Assembly (NCBI GenBank): GCA_950022295.1
Contig: OX465599.1
Location: forward strand, 2,480,001 to 2,544,000
Direction: 5' to 3'
Source: Bromus sterilis
Taxonomy: Eukaryota > Streptophyta > Magnoliopsida > Poales > Poaceae
DNA: 64,000 nt
The notes beneath the pieces were generated by a model that did not search any database, had not been told where the DNA came from, and saw only the letters and a program-made list of their open reading frames with translations. Of this stretch, positions 26,934-40,400 are shown piece after piece (position 1 is the stretch's first letter; every line of letters begins with the position of its first letter). The position numbers and the translations under genes are program-made.

Positions 26934-29900
26934 AAAACTCGCAATTTTGGCCGATTCTGGCCTGTTTCATGGGCTATTAATCACAGTTACATGGGCTATT
27001 AATCATCGTTTTGGATCCCAGAGTGATTTCCATCATTGAAGAACCCAGGGTGCATTTACGTGCCGGTTATCAACCCTCGCAGTTTTGGCAGATTCTGGGT
27101 TGTTTCATGGGCTATTAACCACCGTTTTGGGTCCCCGGAGTGATTTCCACCATTGACGAACCCCAGGGTGCATTTACGTGCCGGTCATCAATACTCGCAG
27201 TTTTGGCCGATTCTGGCCTGTTTCATGGGCTATTAATCACCGTTTTGGGTCCCCAGAGTGATTTCCTCCATTGACGAACCCCAGGGTGCATTTACGTGCC
27301 GGTCATCAACACTCGCAGTTTTGGCCGATTCTGGCCTGTTTCAAGGGCTATTAATCACCGTTACATGGGCTATTAATCACCGTTTTGGGTCCCCGGAGTG
27401 ATTTCCACCATTGACGAACCCCAGGGTGCATTTACGTGCCGGTCATCAACACTCGCAGTTTTGGCCGATTCTGGCCTGTTTCATGGGCTATTAATCACCG
27501 TTTTGGGTCCCCGGAGTGATTTCCACCATTGACGAACCCCAGGGTGCATTTACGTGCCGGTCATCAAAACTCGCAATTTTGGCCGATTCTGGCCTGTTTC
27601 ATGGGCTATTAATCACAGTTACATGGGCTATTAATCATCGTTTTGGATCCCCAGAGTGATTTCCATCATTGAAGAACCCAGGGTGCATTTACGTGCCGGT
27701 TATCAACACTCGCAGTTTTGGCCGATTCTTTCCTGTTTCATGAGCTATTAATCACCGTTTTGGGTCCCCGGAGTGAATTCCATCATTGAAGAACCCAGGG
27801 TGCATTTACGTGCCGGTTATCAACCCTCGCAGTTTTGGCAGATTCTGGGTTGTTTCATGGGCTATTAATCACCGTTTTGGGTCCCCGGAGTGATTTCCAC
27901 CATTGACGAACCCCAGGGTGCATTTACGTGCCGGTCATCAATACTCGCAGTTTTGGCCGATTCTGGCCTGTTTCATGGGCTATTAATCACCGTTTTGGGT
28001 CCCCGGAGTGATTTCCACCATTGACGAACCCCAGGGTGCATTTACGTGCCGGTCATCAAAACTCGCAATTTTGGCCGATTCTGGCCTGTTTCATGGGCTA
28101 TTAATCACAGTTACATGGGCTATTAATCATCGTTTTGGATCCCAGAGTGATTTCCATCATTGAAGAACCCAGGGTGCATTTACGTGCCGGTTATCAACCC
28201 TCGCAGTTTTGGCAGATTCTGGGTTGTTTCATGGGCTATTAACCACCGTTTTGGGTCCCCGGAGTGATTTCCACCATTGACGAACCCCAGGGTGCATTTA
28301 CGTGCCGGTCATCAACACTCGCAGTTTTGGCCGATTCTGGCCTGTTTCATGGGCTATTAATCACCGTTTTGGGTCCCCGGAGTGATTTTCACAATTGACG
28401 AACCCCAGGGTGCATTTACATGACGGTCATCAGTCCTCGCACTTTTGGCCGATTCTGGCCTGTTTCATGGGCTATTAATCACCGTTACATGGGCTATTAA
28501 TCACCGTTTTGGGTCCCCGGAGTGATTTCCACCATTGACGAACCCCAGGGTGCATTTACGTGCCGGTCATCAACACTCACAGTTTTGGCCCGATTCTGGG
28601 TTGTTTCATGGGCTATTAATCACCGTTTTGGGTCCCCGGAGTGATTTCCACAATTGACGAACCCCAGGTTGTATTTACGTGACGGTCATCAGTCCTCGCA
28701 CTTTTGGCCGATTCTGGCCTGTTTCATGGGCTATTAATCACCGTTACATGGGCTATTAATCACCGTTTTGGGTCCCCGGAGTGATTTCCACGATCGACGA
28801 ACCCCAGGGTGCATTTACGTGCCGGTCATCAGTCCTCGCACTTTTGGCCGATTCAGGCCTGTTTCATGGGCTATTAATCACCGTTTTGGGTCCCCGGAGT
28901 GATTTCCACCATTGACGAACCCCAGGGTGCATTTACGTGCCGCTCATCAACACTCACAGTTTTGGCCGATTCTGGGTTGTTTCATGGGCTATTAATCACC
29001 GTTTTGGGTCCCCGAAGTGATTTTCACAATTGACGAACCCTAGGGTGCATTTACGTGACGGTCATCAGTCCTCGCACTTTTGGCCGATTCTGGCCTGTTT
29101 CATGGGCTATTAATCACCGTTACATGGGCTATTAATCACCGTTTTGGGTCCCCGGAGTGATTTCCACCATTGACGAACCCCAGGGTGCATTTACGTGCCG
29201 GTCATCAACACTCGCAGTTTTGGCCGATTCTGGCCTGTTTCATGGGCTATTAATCACAGTTACATGGGCTATTAATCACCGTTTTGGATCCTCGGAGTGA
29301 TTTCCATCATTGACGAACCCCAGGGTGCATTTACGTGCCGGTCATCAACACTCGCAGTTTTGGCCGATTCTGGCCTGTTTCATGGGCTATTAATCACCGT
29401 TTTGGGTCCCCGGAGTGATTTCCACCATTGACGAACCCAGGGTGCATTTATGTGCCGGTCATCAACACTCGCAGTTTTGGCCGATTCTGGCCTGTTTCAT
29501 GGGCTATTAATCACCGTTTTGGGTCCCCGGAGTGATTTCCACCATTGACGAACCCAGGGTGCATTTACGTGCCGGTCATCAACACTCGCAGTTTTGGCCG
29601 ATTCTGGCCTGTTTCATGGGCTATTAATCACCGTTTTGGGTCCCCGGAGTGATTTCCACCATTGACGAACCCCAGGGTGCATTTACGTGCCGGTCATCAA
29701 AACTCGCAATTTTGGCCGATTCTGGCCTGTTTCATGGGCTATTAATCACAGTTACATGGGCTATTAATCATCGTTTTGGATCCCCAGAGTGATTTCCATC
29801 ATTGAAGAACCCAGGGTGTATTTACGTGCCGGTTATCAACACTCGCAGTTACATGGGCTATTAATCACCGTTTTGGGTCCCCGGAGTGATTTCCACGATT

Positions 29901-30311
29901 GACGAACCCCAGGGTGCATTTACGTGCCGGTCATCAACACTCACAGTTTTGGCCGATTCTGGGTTGTTTCATGGGCTATTAATCACCGTTTTGGGTCCCC
30001 GGAGTGATTTCCACAATTGACGAACCCCAGGGTGCATTTACGTGACGGTCATCAGTCCTCGCACTTTTGGCCGATTCTGGCCTGTTTCATGGGCTATTAA
30101 TCACCGTTACATGGGCTATTAATCACCGTTTTGGGTCCTCGGAGTGATTTCCTCCATTGACGAACCCCAGGGTGCATTTACGTGCCGGTCATCAACACTC
30201 GCAGTTTTGGCCGATTCTGGCCTGTTTCATGGGCTATTAATCACCGTTTTGGGTCCCCGGAGTGATTTCCACCATTGACGAACCCCAGGGTGCATTTACG
30301 TGCCGGTCATC
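26934..30311 (+). repeat. Region B, 27-mer HOR copy 2 (3,378 bp)
   Basis: This looks identical to copy 1 wherever I compared it, including the GAATTC site (27775), the GGTTGTATTT monomer (28667), the GGATCCTCGG monomer (29286) and the truncated monomer (29769). I counted 27 monomers and ten long intervals between the markers at 26401 and 29779. Near-identity over 3.4 kb implies recent duplication, or else an assembly that needs checking. Confidence 0.9.
29769..29865 (+). repeat. Truncated 97-bp monomer, copy 4
   Basis: Last copy of the deletion allele, again 3,378 bp after the previous one. The related GGTGTATTT monomers of region C (near 33871, 37571, 41270, 42512, 44829 and 48155) and at about 57278 keep the full sequence, so the deletion is private to region B. 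Confidence 0.9.
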
Positions 30312-33300
30312 AAAACTCGCAATTTTGGCCGATTCTGGCCTGTTTCATGGGCTATTAATCACAGTTACATGGGCTATTAATCATCGTTTTGGATCCCAGA
30401 GTGATTTCCATCATTGAAGAACCCAGGGTGCATTTACGTGCCGGTTATCAACCCTCGCAGTTTTGGCAGATTCTGGGTTGTTTCATGGGCTATTAACCAC
30501 CGTTTTGGGTCCCCGGAGTGATTTCCACCATTGACGAACCCCAGGGTGCATTTACGTGCCGGTCATCAATACTCGCAGTTTTGGCCGATTCTGGCCTGTT
30601 TCATGGGCTATTAATCACCGTTTTGGGTCCCCAGAGTGATTTCCTCCATTGACGAACCCCAGGGTGCATTTACGTGCCGGTCATCAACACTCGCAGTTTT
30701 GGCCGATTCTGGCCTGTTTCAAGGGCTATTAATCACCGTTACATGGGCTATTAATCACCGTTTTGGGTCCCCGGAGTGATTTCCACCATTGACGAACCCC
30801 AGGGTGCATTTACGTGCCGGTCATCAACACTCGCAGTTTTGGCCGATTCTGGCCTGTTTCATGGGCTATTAATCACCGTTTTGGGTCCCCGGAGTGATTT
30901 CCACCATTGACGAACCCCAGGGTGCATTTACGTGCCGGTCATCAAAACTCGCAATTTTGGCCGATTCTGTCCTGTTTCATGGGCTATTAATCACAGTTAC
31001 ATGGGCTATTAATCATCGTTTTGGATCCCCAGAGTGATTTCCATCATTGAAGAACCCAGGGTGCATTTACGTGCCGGTTATCAACACTCGCAGTTTTGGC
31101 CGATTCTTTCCTGTTTCATGAGCTATTAATCACCGTTTTGGGTCCCCGGAGTGATTTCCACCATTGACGAACCCCAGGGTGCATTTACGTGCCGCTCATC
31201 AACAATCGCAGTTTTGGCCGATTCTGGCCTGTTTCATGGGCTATTAATCACCGTTTTGGGTCCCCGGAGTGATTTCCACCATTGACGAACCCCAGGGTGC
31301 ATTTACGTGCCGGTCATCAACACTCGCAGTTTTGGCCGATTCTGGCCTGTTTCATGGGCTATTAATCACCGTTTTGGGTCCCCGGAGTGATTTCCACCAT
31401 TGACGAACCCCAGGGTGCATTTACGTGCCGGTCATCAAAACTCGCAATTTTGGCCGATTCTGGCCTGTTTCATGGGCTATTAATCACAGTTACATGGGCT
31501 ATTAATCATCGTTTTGGATCCCCAGAGTGATTTCCATCATTGAAGAACCCAGGGTGCATTTACGTGCCGGTTATCAACACTCGCAGTTTTGGCCGATTCT
31601 TTCCTGTTTCATGAGCTATTAATCACCGTTTTGGGTCCCCGGAGTGATTTCCACCATTGACGAACCCCAGGGTGCATTTACGTGCCGCTCATCAACACTC
31701 GCAGTTTTGGCCGATTCTGGGTTGTTTCATGGGCTATTAATCACCGTTTTGGGTCCCCGGAGTGATTTCCACCATTGACGAACCGAGGGTGCATTTACGT
31801 GCCGGTCATCAACACTCGCAATTTTGGCCGATTCTGGCCTGTTTCATGGGTTATTAATCATAGTTACATGGGCTATTAATCACCGTTTTGGGTCCCCGGA
31901 GTGATTTCCACAATTGACGAACCCCAGGGTGCATTTACGTAACGGTCATCAGTCCTCGCACTTTTGGCCGATTCTGGCCTGTTTCATGGGCTATTAATCA
32001 CCGTTACATGGGCTATTAATCACCGTTTTGGGTCCCCGGAGTGATTTCCACCATTGACGAACCCCAGGGTGCATTTACGTGCCGGTCATCAACACTCGCA
32101 GTTTTGGCCGATTCTGGCCTGTTTCATGGGCTATTAATCATAGTTACATGGGCTATTAATCACCATTTTAGATGCCCGGAGTGATTTCCACCATTGACGA
32201 ACCCAGGGTGCATTTACATGCCGGTCATCAACACTCGCAGTTTTGGCCGATTCTGGCCTGTTTCATGGGCTATTAATCACCGTTACATGGGCTATTAATC
32301 ACCGTTTTGGGTCCCCGGAGTGATTTCCACCATTGACGAACCCCAGGGTGCATTTACGTGTCGGTCATCAACACTCGCAGTTTTGGCCGATTCTGGGTTG
32401 TCTCATGGGCTATTAATCACCGTTTTGGGTCCCCGGAGTGATTTTCACAATTGACGAACCCCAGGGTGCATTTACATGACGGTCATCAGTCCTCGCACTT
32501 TTGGCCGATTCTGGCCTGTTTCATGGGCTATTAATCACCGTTACATGGGCTATTAATCACCGTTTTGGGTCCCCGGAGTGATTTCCACCATTGACGAACC
32601 CCAGGGTGCATTTACGTGCCGGTCATCAACACTCACAGTTTTGGCCCGATTCTGGGTTGTTTCATGGGCTATTAATCACCGTTTTGGGTCCCCGGAGTGA
32701 TTTCCACAATTGACGAACCCCAGGTTGTATTTACGTGACGGTCATCAGTCCTCGCACTTTTGGCCGATTCTGGCCTGTTTCATGGGCTATTAATCACCGT
32801 TACATGGGCTATTAATCACCGTTTTGGGTCCCCGGAGTGATTTCCACGATCGACGAACCCCAGGGTGCATTTACGTGCCGGTCATCAGTCCTCGCACTTT
32901 TGGCCGATTCAGGCCTGTTTCATGGGCTATTAATCACCGTTTTGGGTCCCCGGAGTGATTTCCACCATTGACGAACCCCAGGGTGCATTTACGTGCCGCT
33001 CATCAACACTCACAGTTTTGGCCGATTCTGGGTTGTTTCATGGGCTATTAATCACCGTTTTGGGTCCCCGAAGTGATTTTCACAATTGACGAACCCTAGG
33101 GTGCATTTACGTGACGGTCATCAGTCCTCGCACTTTTGGCCGATTCTGGCCTGTTTCATGGGCTATTAATCACCGTTACATGGGCTATTAATCACCGTTT
33201 TGGGTCCCCGGAGTGATTTCCACCATTGACGAACCCCAGGGTGCATTTACGTGCCGGTCATCAACACTCGCAGTTTTGGCCGATTCTGGCCTGTTTCATG

Positions 33301-33754
33301 GGCTATTAATCACAGTTACATGGGCTATTAATCACCGTTTTGGATCCTCGGAGTGATTTCCATCATTGACGAACCCCAGGGTGCATTTACGTGCCGGTCA
33401 TCAACACTCGCAGTTTTGGCCGATTCTGGCCTGTTTCATGGGCTATTAATCACCGTTTTGGGTCCCCGGAGTGATTTCCACCATTGACGAACCCAGGGTG
33501 CATTTATGTGCCGGTCATCAACACTCGCAGTTTTGGCCGATTCTGGCCTGTTTCATGGGCTATTAATCACCGTTTTGGGTCCCCGGAGTGATTTCCACCA
33601 TTGACGAACCCAGGGTGCATTTACGTGCCGGTCATCAACACTCGCAGTTTTGGCCGATTCTGGCCTGTTTCATGGGCTATTAATCACCGTTTTGGGTCCC
33701 CGGAGTGATTTCCACCATTGACGAACCCCAGGGTGCGTTTACGTGCCGGTCATC
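30312..33754 (+). repeat. Region B/C junction, mosaic
   Basis: This starts as a third 27-mer copy (markers 30392 and 31024 keep the 3,378-bp offset) but leaves that order at about 31.15 kb, where GTGATTTCCACC replaces GTGAATTCCATC. C-type monomers then appear for the first time: GAACCGAGGG near 31783, TGGGTTATTAATCATAG near 31850 and TTTTAGATGCCCGG near 32165. From about 32.3 kb the B core returns (GTTGTCTCATGGG, then GGTTGTATTT at 32723 and GGATCCTCGG at 33342). No gene is visible. Confidence 0.8.
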
Positions 33755-36700
33755 AAAACTCGCAATTTTGGCCGATTCTGGCCTGTTTCATGGGCTATTA
33801 ATCACAGTTACATGGGCTATTAATCATCGTTTTGGATCCCCAGAGTGATTTCCATCATTGAAGAACCCAGGGTGTATTTACGTGCCGGTTATCAACACTC
33901 GCAGTTTTGGCCGATTCTGGGTTGTTTCATGGGCTGTTAATCACCGTTTTGGGTCCCCGGAGTGATTTCCACCATTGACGAACCCCAGGGTGCATTTACG
34001 TGCCGGTCATCAACACTCGCAATTTTGGCCGATTCTGGCCTGTTTCATGGGTTATTAATCATAGTTACATGGGCTATTAATCACCGTTTTGGGTCCCCGG
34101 AGTGATTTCCACCATTGACGAACCCCAGGGTGCATTTACGTGCCGGTCATCAACACTCGCAGTTTTGGCCGATTATGACCTGTTTCATGGGCTATTAATC
34201 ACCGTTTTGGGTCCCCGAAGTGATTTCCACAATTGACGAACCCCAGGGTGCATTTACGTGACGGTCATCAGTCCTCGCACTTTTGGCCGATTCTGGCCTG
34301 TTTCATGGGCTATTAATCACCGTTTTGGGTCCCCAGAGTGATTTCCACCATTGACGAACCCCAGGGTGCATTTACGTGCCGGTCATCAACACTCGCAGTT
34401 TTGGCCGATTCTGGCCTGTTTCATGGGCTATTAATCACAGTTACATGGGCTATTAATCATCGTTTTGGATCCCCAGAGTGATTTCCATCATTGAAGAACC
34501 CAGGGTGCATTTACGTGCCGGTTATCAACACTCGCAGTTTTGGCCGATTCTTTCCTGTTTCATGAGCTATTAATCACCGTTTTGGGTCCCCGGAGTGATT
34601 TCCACCATTGACGAACCCCAGGGTGCATTTACGTGCCGCTCATCAACACTCGCAGTTTTGGCCGATTCTGGGTTGTTTCATGGGCTATTAATCACCGTTT
34701 TGGGTCCCCGGAGTGATTTCCACCATTGACGAACCGAGGGTGCATTTACGTGCCGGTCATCAACACTCGCAATTTTGGCCGATTCTGGCCTGTTTCATGG
34801 GTTATTAATCATAGTTACATGGGCTATTAATCACCGTTTTGGGTCCCCGGAGTGATTTCCACAATTGACGAACCCCAGGGTGCATTTACGTAACGGTCAT
34901 CAGTCCTCGCACTTTTGGCCGATTCTGGCCTGTTTCATGGGCTATTAATCACCGTTACATGGGCTATTAATCACCGTTTTGGGTCCCCGGAGTGATTTCC
35001 ACCATTGACGAACCCCAGGGTGCATTTACGTGTCGGTCATCAACACTCGCAGTTTTGGCCGATTCTGGCCTGTTTCATGGGCTATTAATCATAGTTACAT
35101 GGGCTATTAATCACCATTTTGGATGCCCGGAGTGATTTCCACCATTGACGAACCCAGGGTGCATTTACATGCCGGTCATCAACACTCGCAGTTTTGGCCG
35201 ATTCTGGGTTGTTTCATGGGCTATTAATCACCGTTTTGGGTCCCCGGAGTGATTTCCACCATTGACGAACCGAGGGTGCATTTACGTGCCGGTCATCAAC
35301 ACTCGCAATTTTGGCCGATTCTGGCCTGTTTCATGGGTTATTAATCATAGTTACATGGGCTATTAATCACCGTTTTGGGTCCCCGGAGTGATTTCCACAA
35401 TTGACGAACCCCAGGGTGCATTTACATGACGGTCATCAGTCCTCGCACTTTTGGCCGATTCTGGCCTGTTTCATGGGCTATTAATCACCGTTACATGGGC
35501 TATTAATCACCGTTTTGGGTCCCCGGAGTGATTTCCACCATTGACGAACCCCAGGGTGCATTTACGTGCCGGTCATCAACACTCACAGTTTTGGCCCGAT
35601 TCTGGGTTGTTTCATGGGCTATTAATCACCGTTTTGGGTCCCCGGAGTGATTTCCACAATTGACGAACCCCAGGTTGTATTTACGTGACGGTCATCAGTC
35701 CTCGCACTTTTGGCCGATTCTGGCCTGTTTCATGGGCTATTAATCACCGTTACATGGGCTATTAATCACCGTTTTGGGTCCCCGGAGTGATTTCCACGAT
35801 TGACGAACCCCAGGGTGCATTTACGTGCCGGTCATTAGTCCTCGCACTTTTGGCCGATTCAGGCCTGTTTCATGGGCTATTAATCACCGTTTTGGGTCCC
35901 CGGAGTGATTTCCACCATTGACGAACCCCAGGGTGCATATACGTGCCGCTCATCAACACTCACAGTTTTGGCCGATTCTGGGTTGTTTCATGGGCTATTA
36001 ATCACCGTTTTGGGTCCCCGAAGTGATTTTCACAATTGACGAACCCTAGGGTGCATTTACGTGACGGTCATCAGTCCTCGCACTTTTGGCCGATTCTGGC
36101 CTGTTTCATGGGCTATTAATCACCGTTACATGGGCTATTAATCACCGTTTTGGGTCCCCGGAGTGATTTCCACCATTGACGAACCCCAGGGTGCATTTAC
36201 GTGCCGGTCATCAACACTCGCAGTTTTGGCCGATTCTGGCCTGTTTCATGGGCTATTAATCACAGTTACATGGGCTATTAATCACCGTTTTGGATCCTCG
36301 GAGTGATTTCCATCATTGACGAACCCCAGGGTGCATTTACGTGCCGGTCATCAACACTCGCAGTTTTGGCCGATTCTGGCCTGTTTCATGGGCTATTAAT
36401 CACCGTTTTGGGTCCCCGGAGTGATTTCCACCATTGACGAACCCAGGGTGCATTTATGTGCCGGTCATCAACACTCGCAGTTTTGGCCGATTCTGGCCTG
36501 TTTCATGGGCTATTAATCACCGTTTTGGGTCCCCGGAGTGATTTCCACCATTGACGAACCCAGGGTGCATTTACGTGCCGGTCATCAACACTCGCAGTTT
36601 TGGCCGATTCTGGCCTGTTTCATGGGCTATTAATCACCGTTTTGGGTCCCCGGAGTGATTTCCACCATTGACGAACCCCAGGGTGCATTTACGTGCCGCT

Positions 36701-37454
36701 CATCAACACTCACAGTTTTGGCCGATTCTGGGTTGTTTCATGGGCTATTAATCACCGTTTTGGGTCCCCGAAGTGATTTTCACAATTGACGAACCCTAGG
36801 GTGCATTTACGTGACGGTCATCAGTCCTCGCACTTTTGGCCGATTCTGGCCTGTTTCATGGGCTATTAATCACCGTTACATGGGCTATTAATCACCGTTT
36901 TGGGTCCCCGGAGTGATTTCCACCATTGACGAACCCCAGGGTGCATTTACGTGCCGGTCATCAACACTCGCAGTTTTGGCCGATTCTGGCCTGTTTCATG
37001 GGCTATTAATCACAGTTACATGGGCTATTAATCACCGTTTTGGATCCTCGGAGTGATTTCCATCATTGACGAACCCCAGGGTGCATTTACGTGCCGGTCA
37101 TCAACACTCGCAGTTTTGGCCGATTCTGGCCTGTTTCATGGGCTATTAATCACCGTTTTGGGTCCCCGGAGTGATTTCCACCATTGACGAACCCAGGGTG
37201 CATTTATGTGCCGGTCATCAACACTCGCAGTTTTGGCCGATTCTGGCCTGTTTCATGGGCTATTAATCACCGTTTTGGGTCCCCGGAGTGATTTCCACCA
37301 TTGACGAACCCAGGGTGCATTTATGTGCCGGTCATCAACACTCGCAGTTTTGGCCGATTCTGGCCTGTTTCATGGGCTATTAATCACCGTTTTGGGTCCC
37401 CGGAGTGATTTCCACCATTGACGAACCCCAGGGTGCATTTACGTGCCGGTCATC
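33755..37454 (+). repeat. Region C, 29-mer HOR copy 1 (3,700 bp)
   Basis: I counted 29 monomer blocks between the markers at 33835 and 37535, with 13 long intervals; 29 x 118 plus 13 x 22 less 8 gives 3,700. It combines new monomers (GATTATGACCTG at 34171, two GAACCGAGGG, GGATGCCCGG at 35121) with the B core (GGTTGTATTT at 35673). Its 3' part contains a 750-bp internal duplication: the GGATCCTCGG monomers at 36292 and 37042. Confidence 0.87.
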
Positions 37455-40400
37455 AAAACTCGCAATTTTGGCCGATTCTGGCCTGTTTCATGGGCTATTA
37501 ATCACAGTTACATGGGCTATTAATCATCGTTTTGGATCCCCAGAGTGATTTCCATCATTGAAGAACCCAGGGTGTATTTACGTGCCGGTTATCAACACTC
37601 GCAGTTTTGGCCGATTCTGGGTTGTTTCATGGGCTGTTAATCACCGTTTTGGGTCCCCGGAGTGATTTCCACCATTGACGAACCCCAGGGTGCATTTACG
37701 TGCCGGTCATCAACACTCGCAATTTTGGCCGATTCTGGCCTGTTTCATGGGTTATTAATCATAGTTACATGGGCTATTAATCACCGTTTTGGGTCCCCGG
37801 AGTGATTTCCACCATTGACGAACCCCAGGGTGCATTTACGTGCCGGTCATCAACACTCGCAGTTTTGGCCGATTATGACCTGTTTCATGGGCTATTAATC
37901 ACCGTTTTGGGTCCCCGAAGTGATTTCCACAATTGACGAACCCCAGGGTGCATTTACGTGACGGTCATCAGTCCTCGCACTTTTGGCCGATTCTGGCCTG
38001 TTTCATGGGCTATTAATCACCGTTTTGGGTCCCTAGAGTGATTTCCACCATTGACGAACCCCAGGGTGCATTTACGTGCCGGTCATCAACACTCGCAGTT
38101 TTGGCCGATTCTGGCCTGTTTCATGGGCTATTAATCACAGTTACATGGGCTATTAATCATCGTTTTGGATCCCCAGAGTGATTTCCATCATTGAAGAACC
38201 CAGGGTGCATTTACGTGCCGGTTATCAACACTCGCAGTTTTGGCCGATTCTTTCCTGTTTCATGAGCTATTAATCACCGTTTTGGGTCCCCGGAGTGATT
38301 TCCACCATTGACGAACCCCAGGGTGCATTTACGTGCCGCTCATCAACACTCGCAGTTTTGGCCGATTCTGGGTTGTTTCATGGGCTATTAATCACCGTTT
38401 TGGGTCCCCGGAGTGATTTCCACCATTGACGAACCGAGGGTGCATTTACGTGCCGGTCATCAACACTCGCAATTTTGGCCGATTCTGGCCTGTTTCATGG
38501 GTTATTAATCATAGTTACATGGGCTATTAATCACCGTTTTGGGTCCCCGGAGTGATTTCCACAATTGACGAACCCCAGGGTGCATTTACGTAACGGTCAT
38601 CAGTCCTCGCACTTTTGGCCGATTCTGGCCTGTTTCATGGGCTATTAATCACCGTTACATGGGCTATTAATCACCGTTTTGGGTCCCCGGAGTGATTTCC
38701 ACCATTGACGAACCCCAGGGTGCATTTACGTGCCGGTCATCAACACTCGCAGTTTTGGCCGATTCTGGCCTGTTTCATGGGCTATTAATCATAGTTACAT
38801 GGGCTATTAATCACCATTTTGGATGCCCGGAGTGATTTCCACCATTGACGAACCCAGGGTGCATTTACATGCCGGTCATCAACACTCGCAGTTTTGGCCG
38901 ATTCTGGGTTGTTTCATGGGCTATTAATCACCGTTTTGGGTCCCCGGAGTGATTTCCACCATTGACGAACCGAGGGTGCATTTACGTGCCGGTCATCAAC
39001 ACTCGCAATTTTGGCCGATTCTGGCCTGTTTCATGGGTTATTAATCATAGTTACATGGGCTATTAATCACCGTTTTGGGTCCCCGGAGTGATTTCCACAA
39101 TTGACGAACCCAGGGTGCATTTACATGACGGTCATCAGTCCTCGCACTTTTGGCCGATTCTGGCCTGTTTCATGGGCTATTAATCACCGTTACATGGGCT
39201 ATTAATCACCGTTTTGGGTCCCCGGAGTGATTTCCACCATTGACGAACCCCAGGGTGCATTTACGTGCCGGTCATCAACACTCACAGTTTTGGCCCGATT
39301 CTGGGTTGTTTCATGGGCTATTAATCACCGTTTTGGGTCCCCGGAGTGATTTCCACAATTGACGAACCCCAGGTTGTATTTACGTGACGGTCATCAGTCC
39401 TCGCACTTTTGGCCGATTCTGGCCTGTTTCATGGGCTATTAATCACCGTTACATGGGCTATTAATCACCGTTTTGGGTCCCCGGAGTGATTTCCACGATT
39501 GACGAACCCCAGGGTGCATTTACGTGCCGGTCATTAGTCCTCGCACTTTTGGCCGATTCAGGCCTGTTTCATGGGCTATTAATCACCGTTTTGGGTCCCC
39601 GGAGTGATTTCCACCATTGACGAACCCCAGGGTGCATTTACGTGCCGCTCATCAACACTCACAGTTTTGGCCGATTCTGGGTTGTTTCATGGGCTATTAA
39701 TCACCGTTTTGGGTCCCCGAAGTGATTTTCACAATTGACGAACCCTAGGGTGCATTTACGTGACGGTCATCAGTCCTCGCACTTTTGGCCGATTCTGGCC
39801 TGTTTCATGGGCTATTAATCACCGTTACATGGGCTATTAATCACCGTTTTGGGTCCCCGGAGTGATTTCCACCATTGACGAACCCCAGGGTGCATTTACG
39901 TGCCGGTCATCAACACTCGCAGTTTTGGCCGATTCTGGCCTGTTTCATGGGCTATTAATCACAGTTACATGGGCTATTAATCACCGTTTTGGATCCTCGG
40001 AGTGATTTCCATCATTGACGAACCCCAGGGTGCATTTACGTGCCGGTCATCAACACTCGCAGTTTTGGCCGATTCTGGCCTGTTTCATGGGCTATTAATC
40101 ACCCTTTTGGGTCCCCGGAGTGATTTCCACCATTGACGAACCCAGGGTGCATTTATGTGCCGGTCATCAACACTCGCAGTTTTGGCCGATTCTGGCCTGT
40201 TTCATGGGCTATTAATCACCGTTTTGGGTCCCCGGAGTGATTTCCACCATTGACGAACCCAGGGTGCATTTACGTGCCGGTCATCAACACTCGCAGTTTT
40301 GGCCGATTCTGGCCTGTTTCATGGGCTATTAATCACCGTTTTGGGTCCCCGGAGTGATTTCCACCATTGACGAACCCCAGGGTGCATTTACGTGCCGCTC

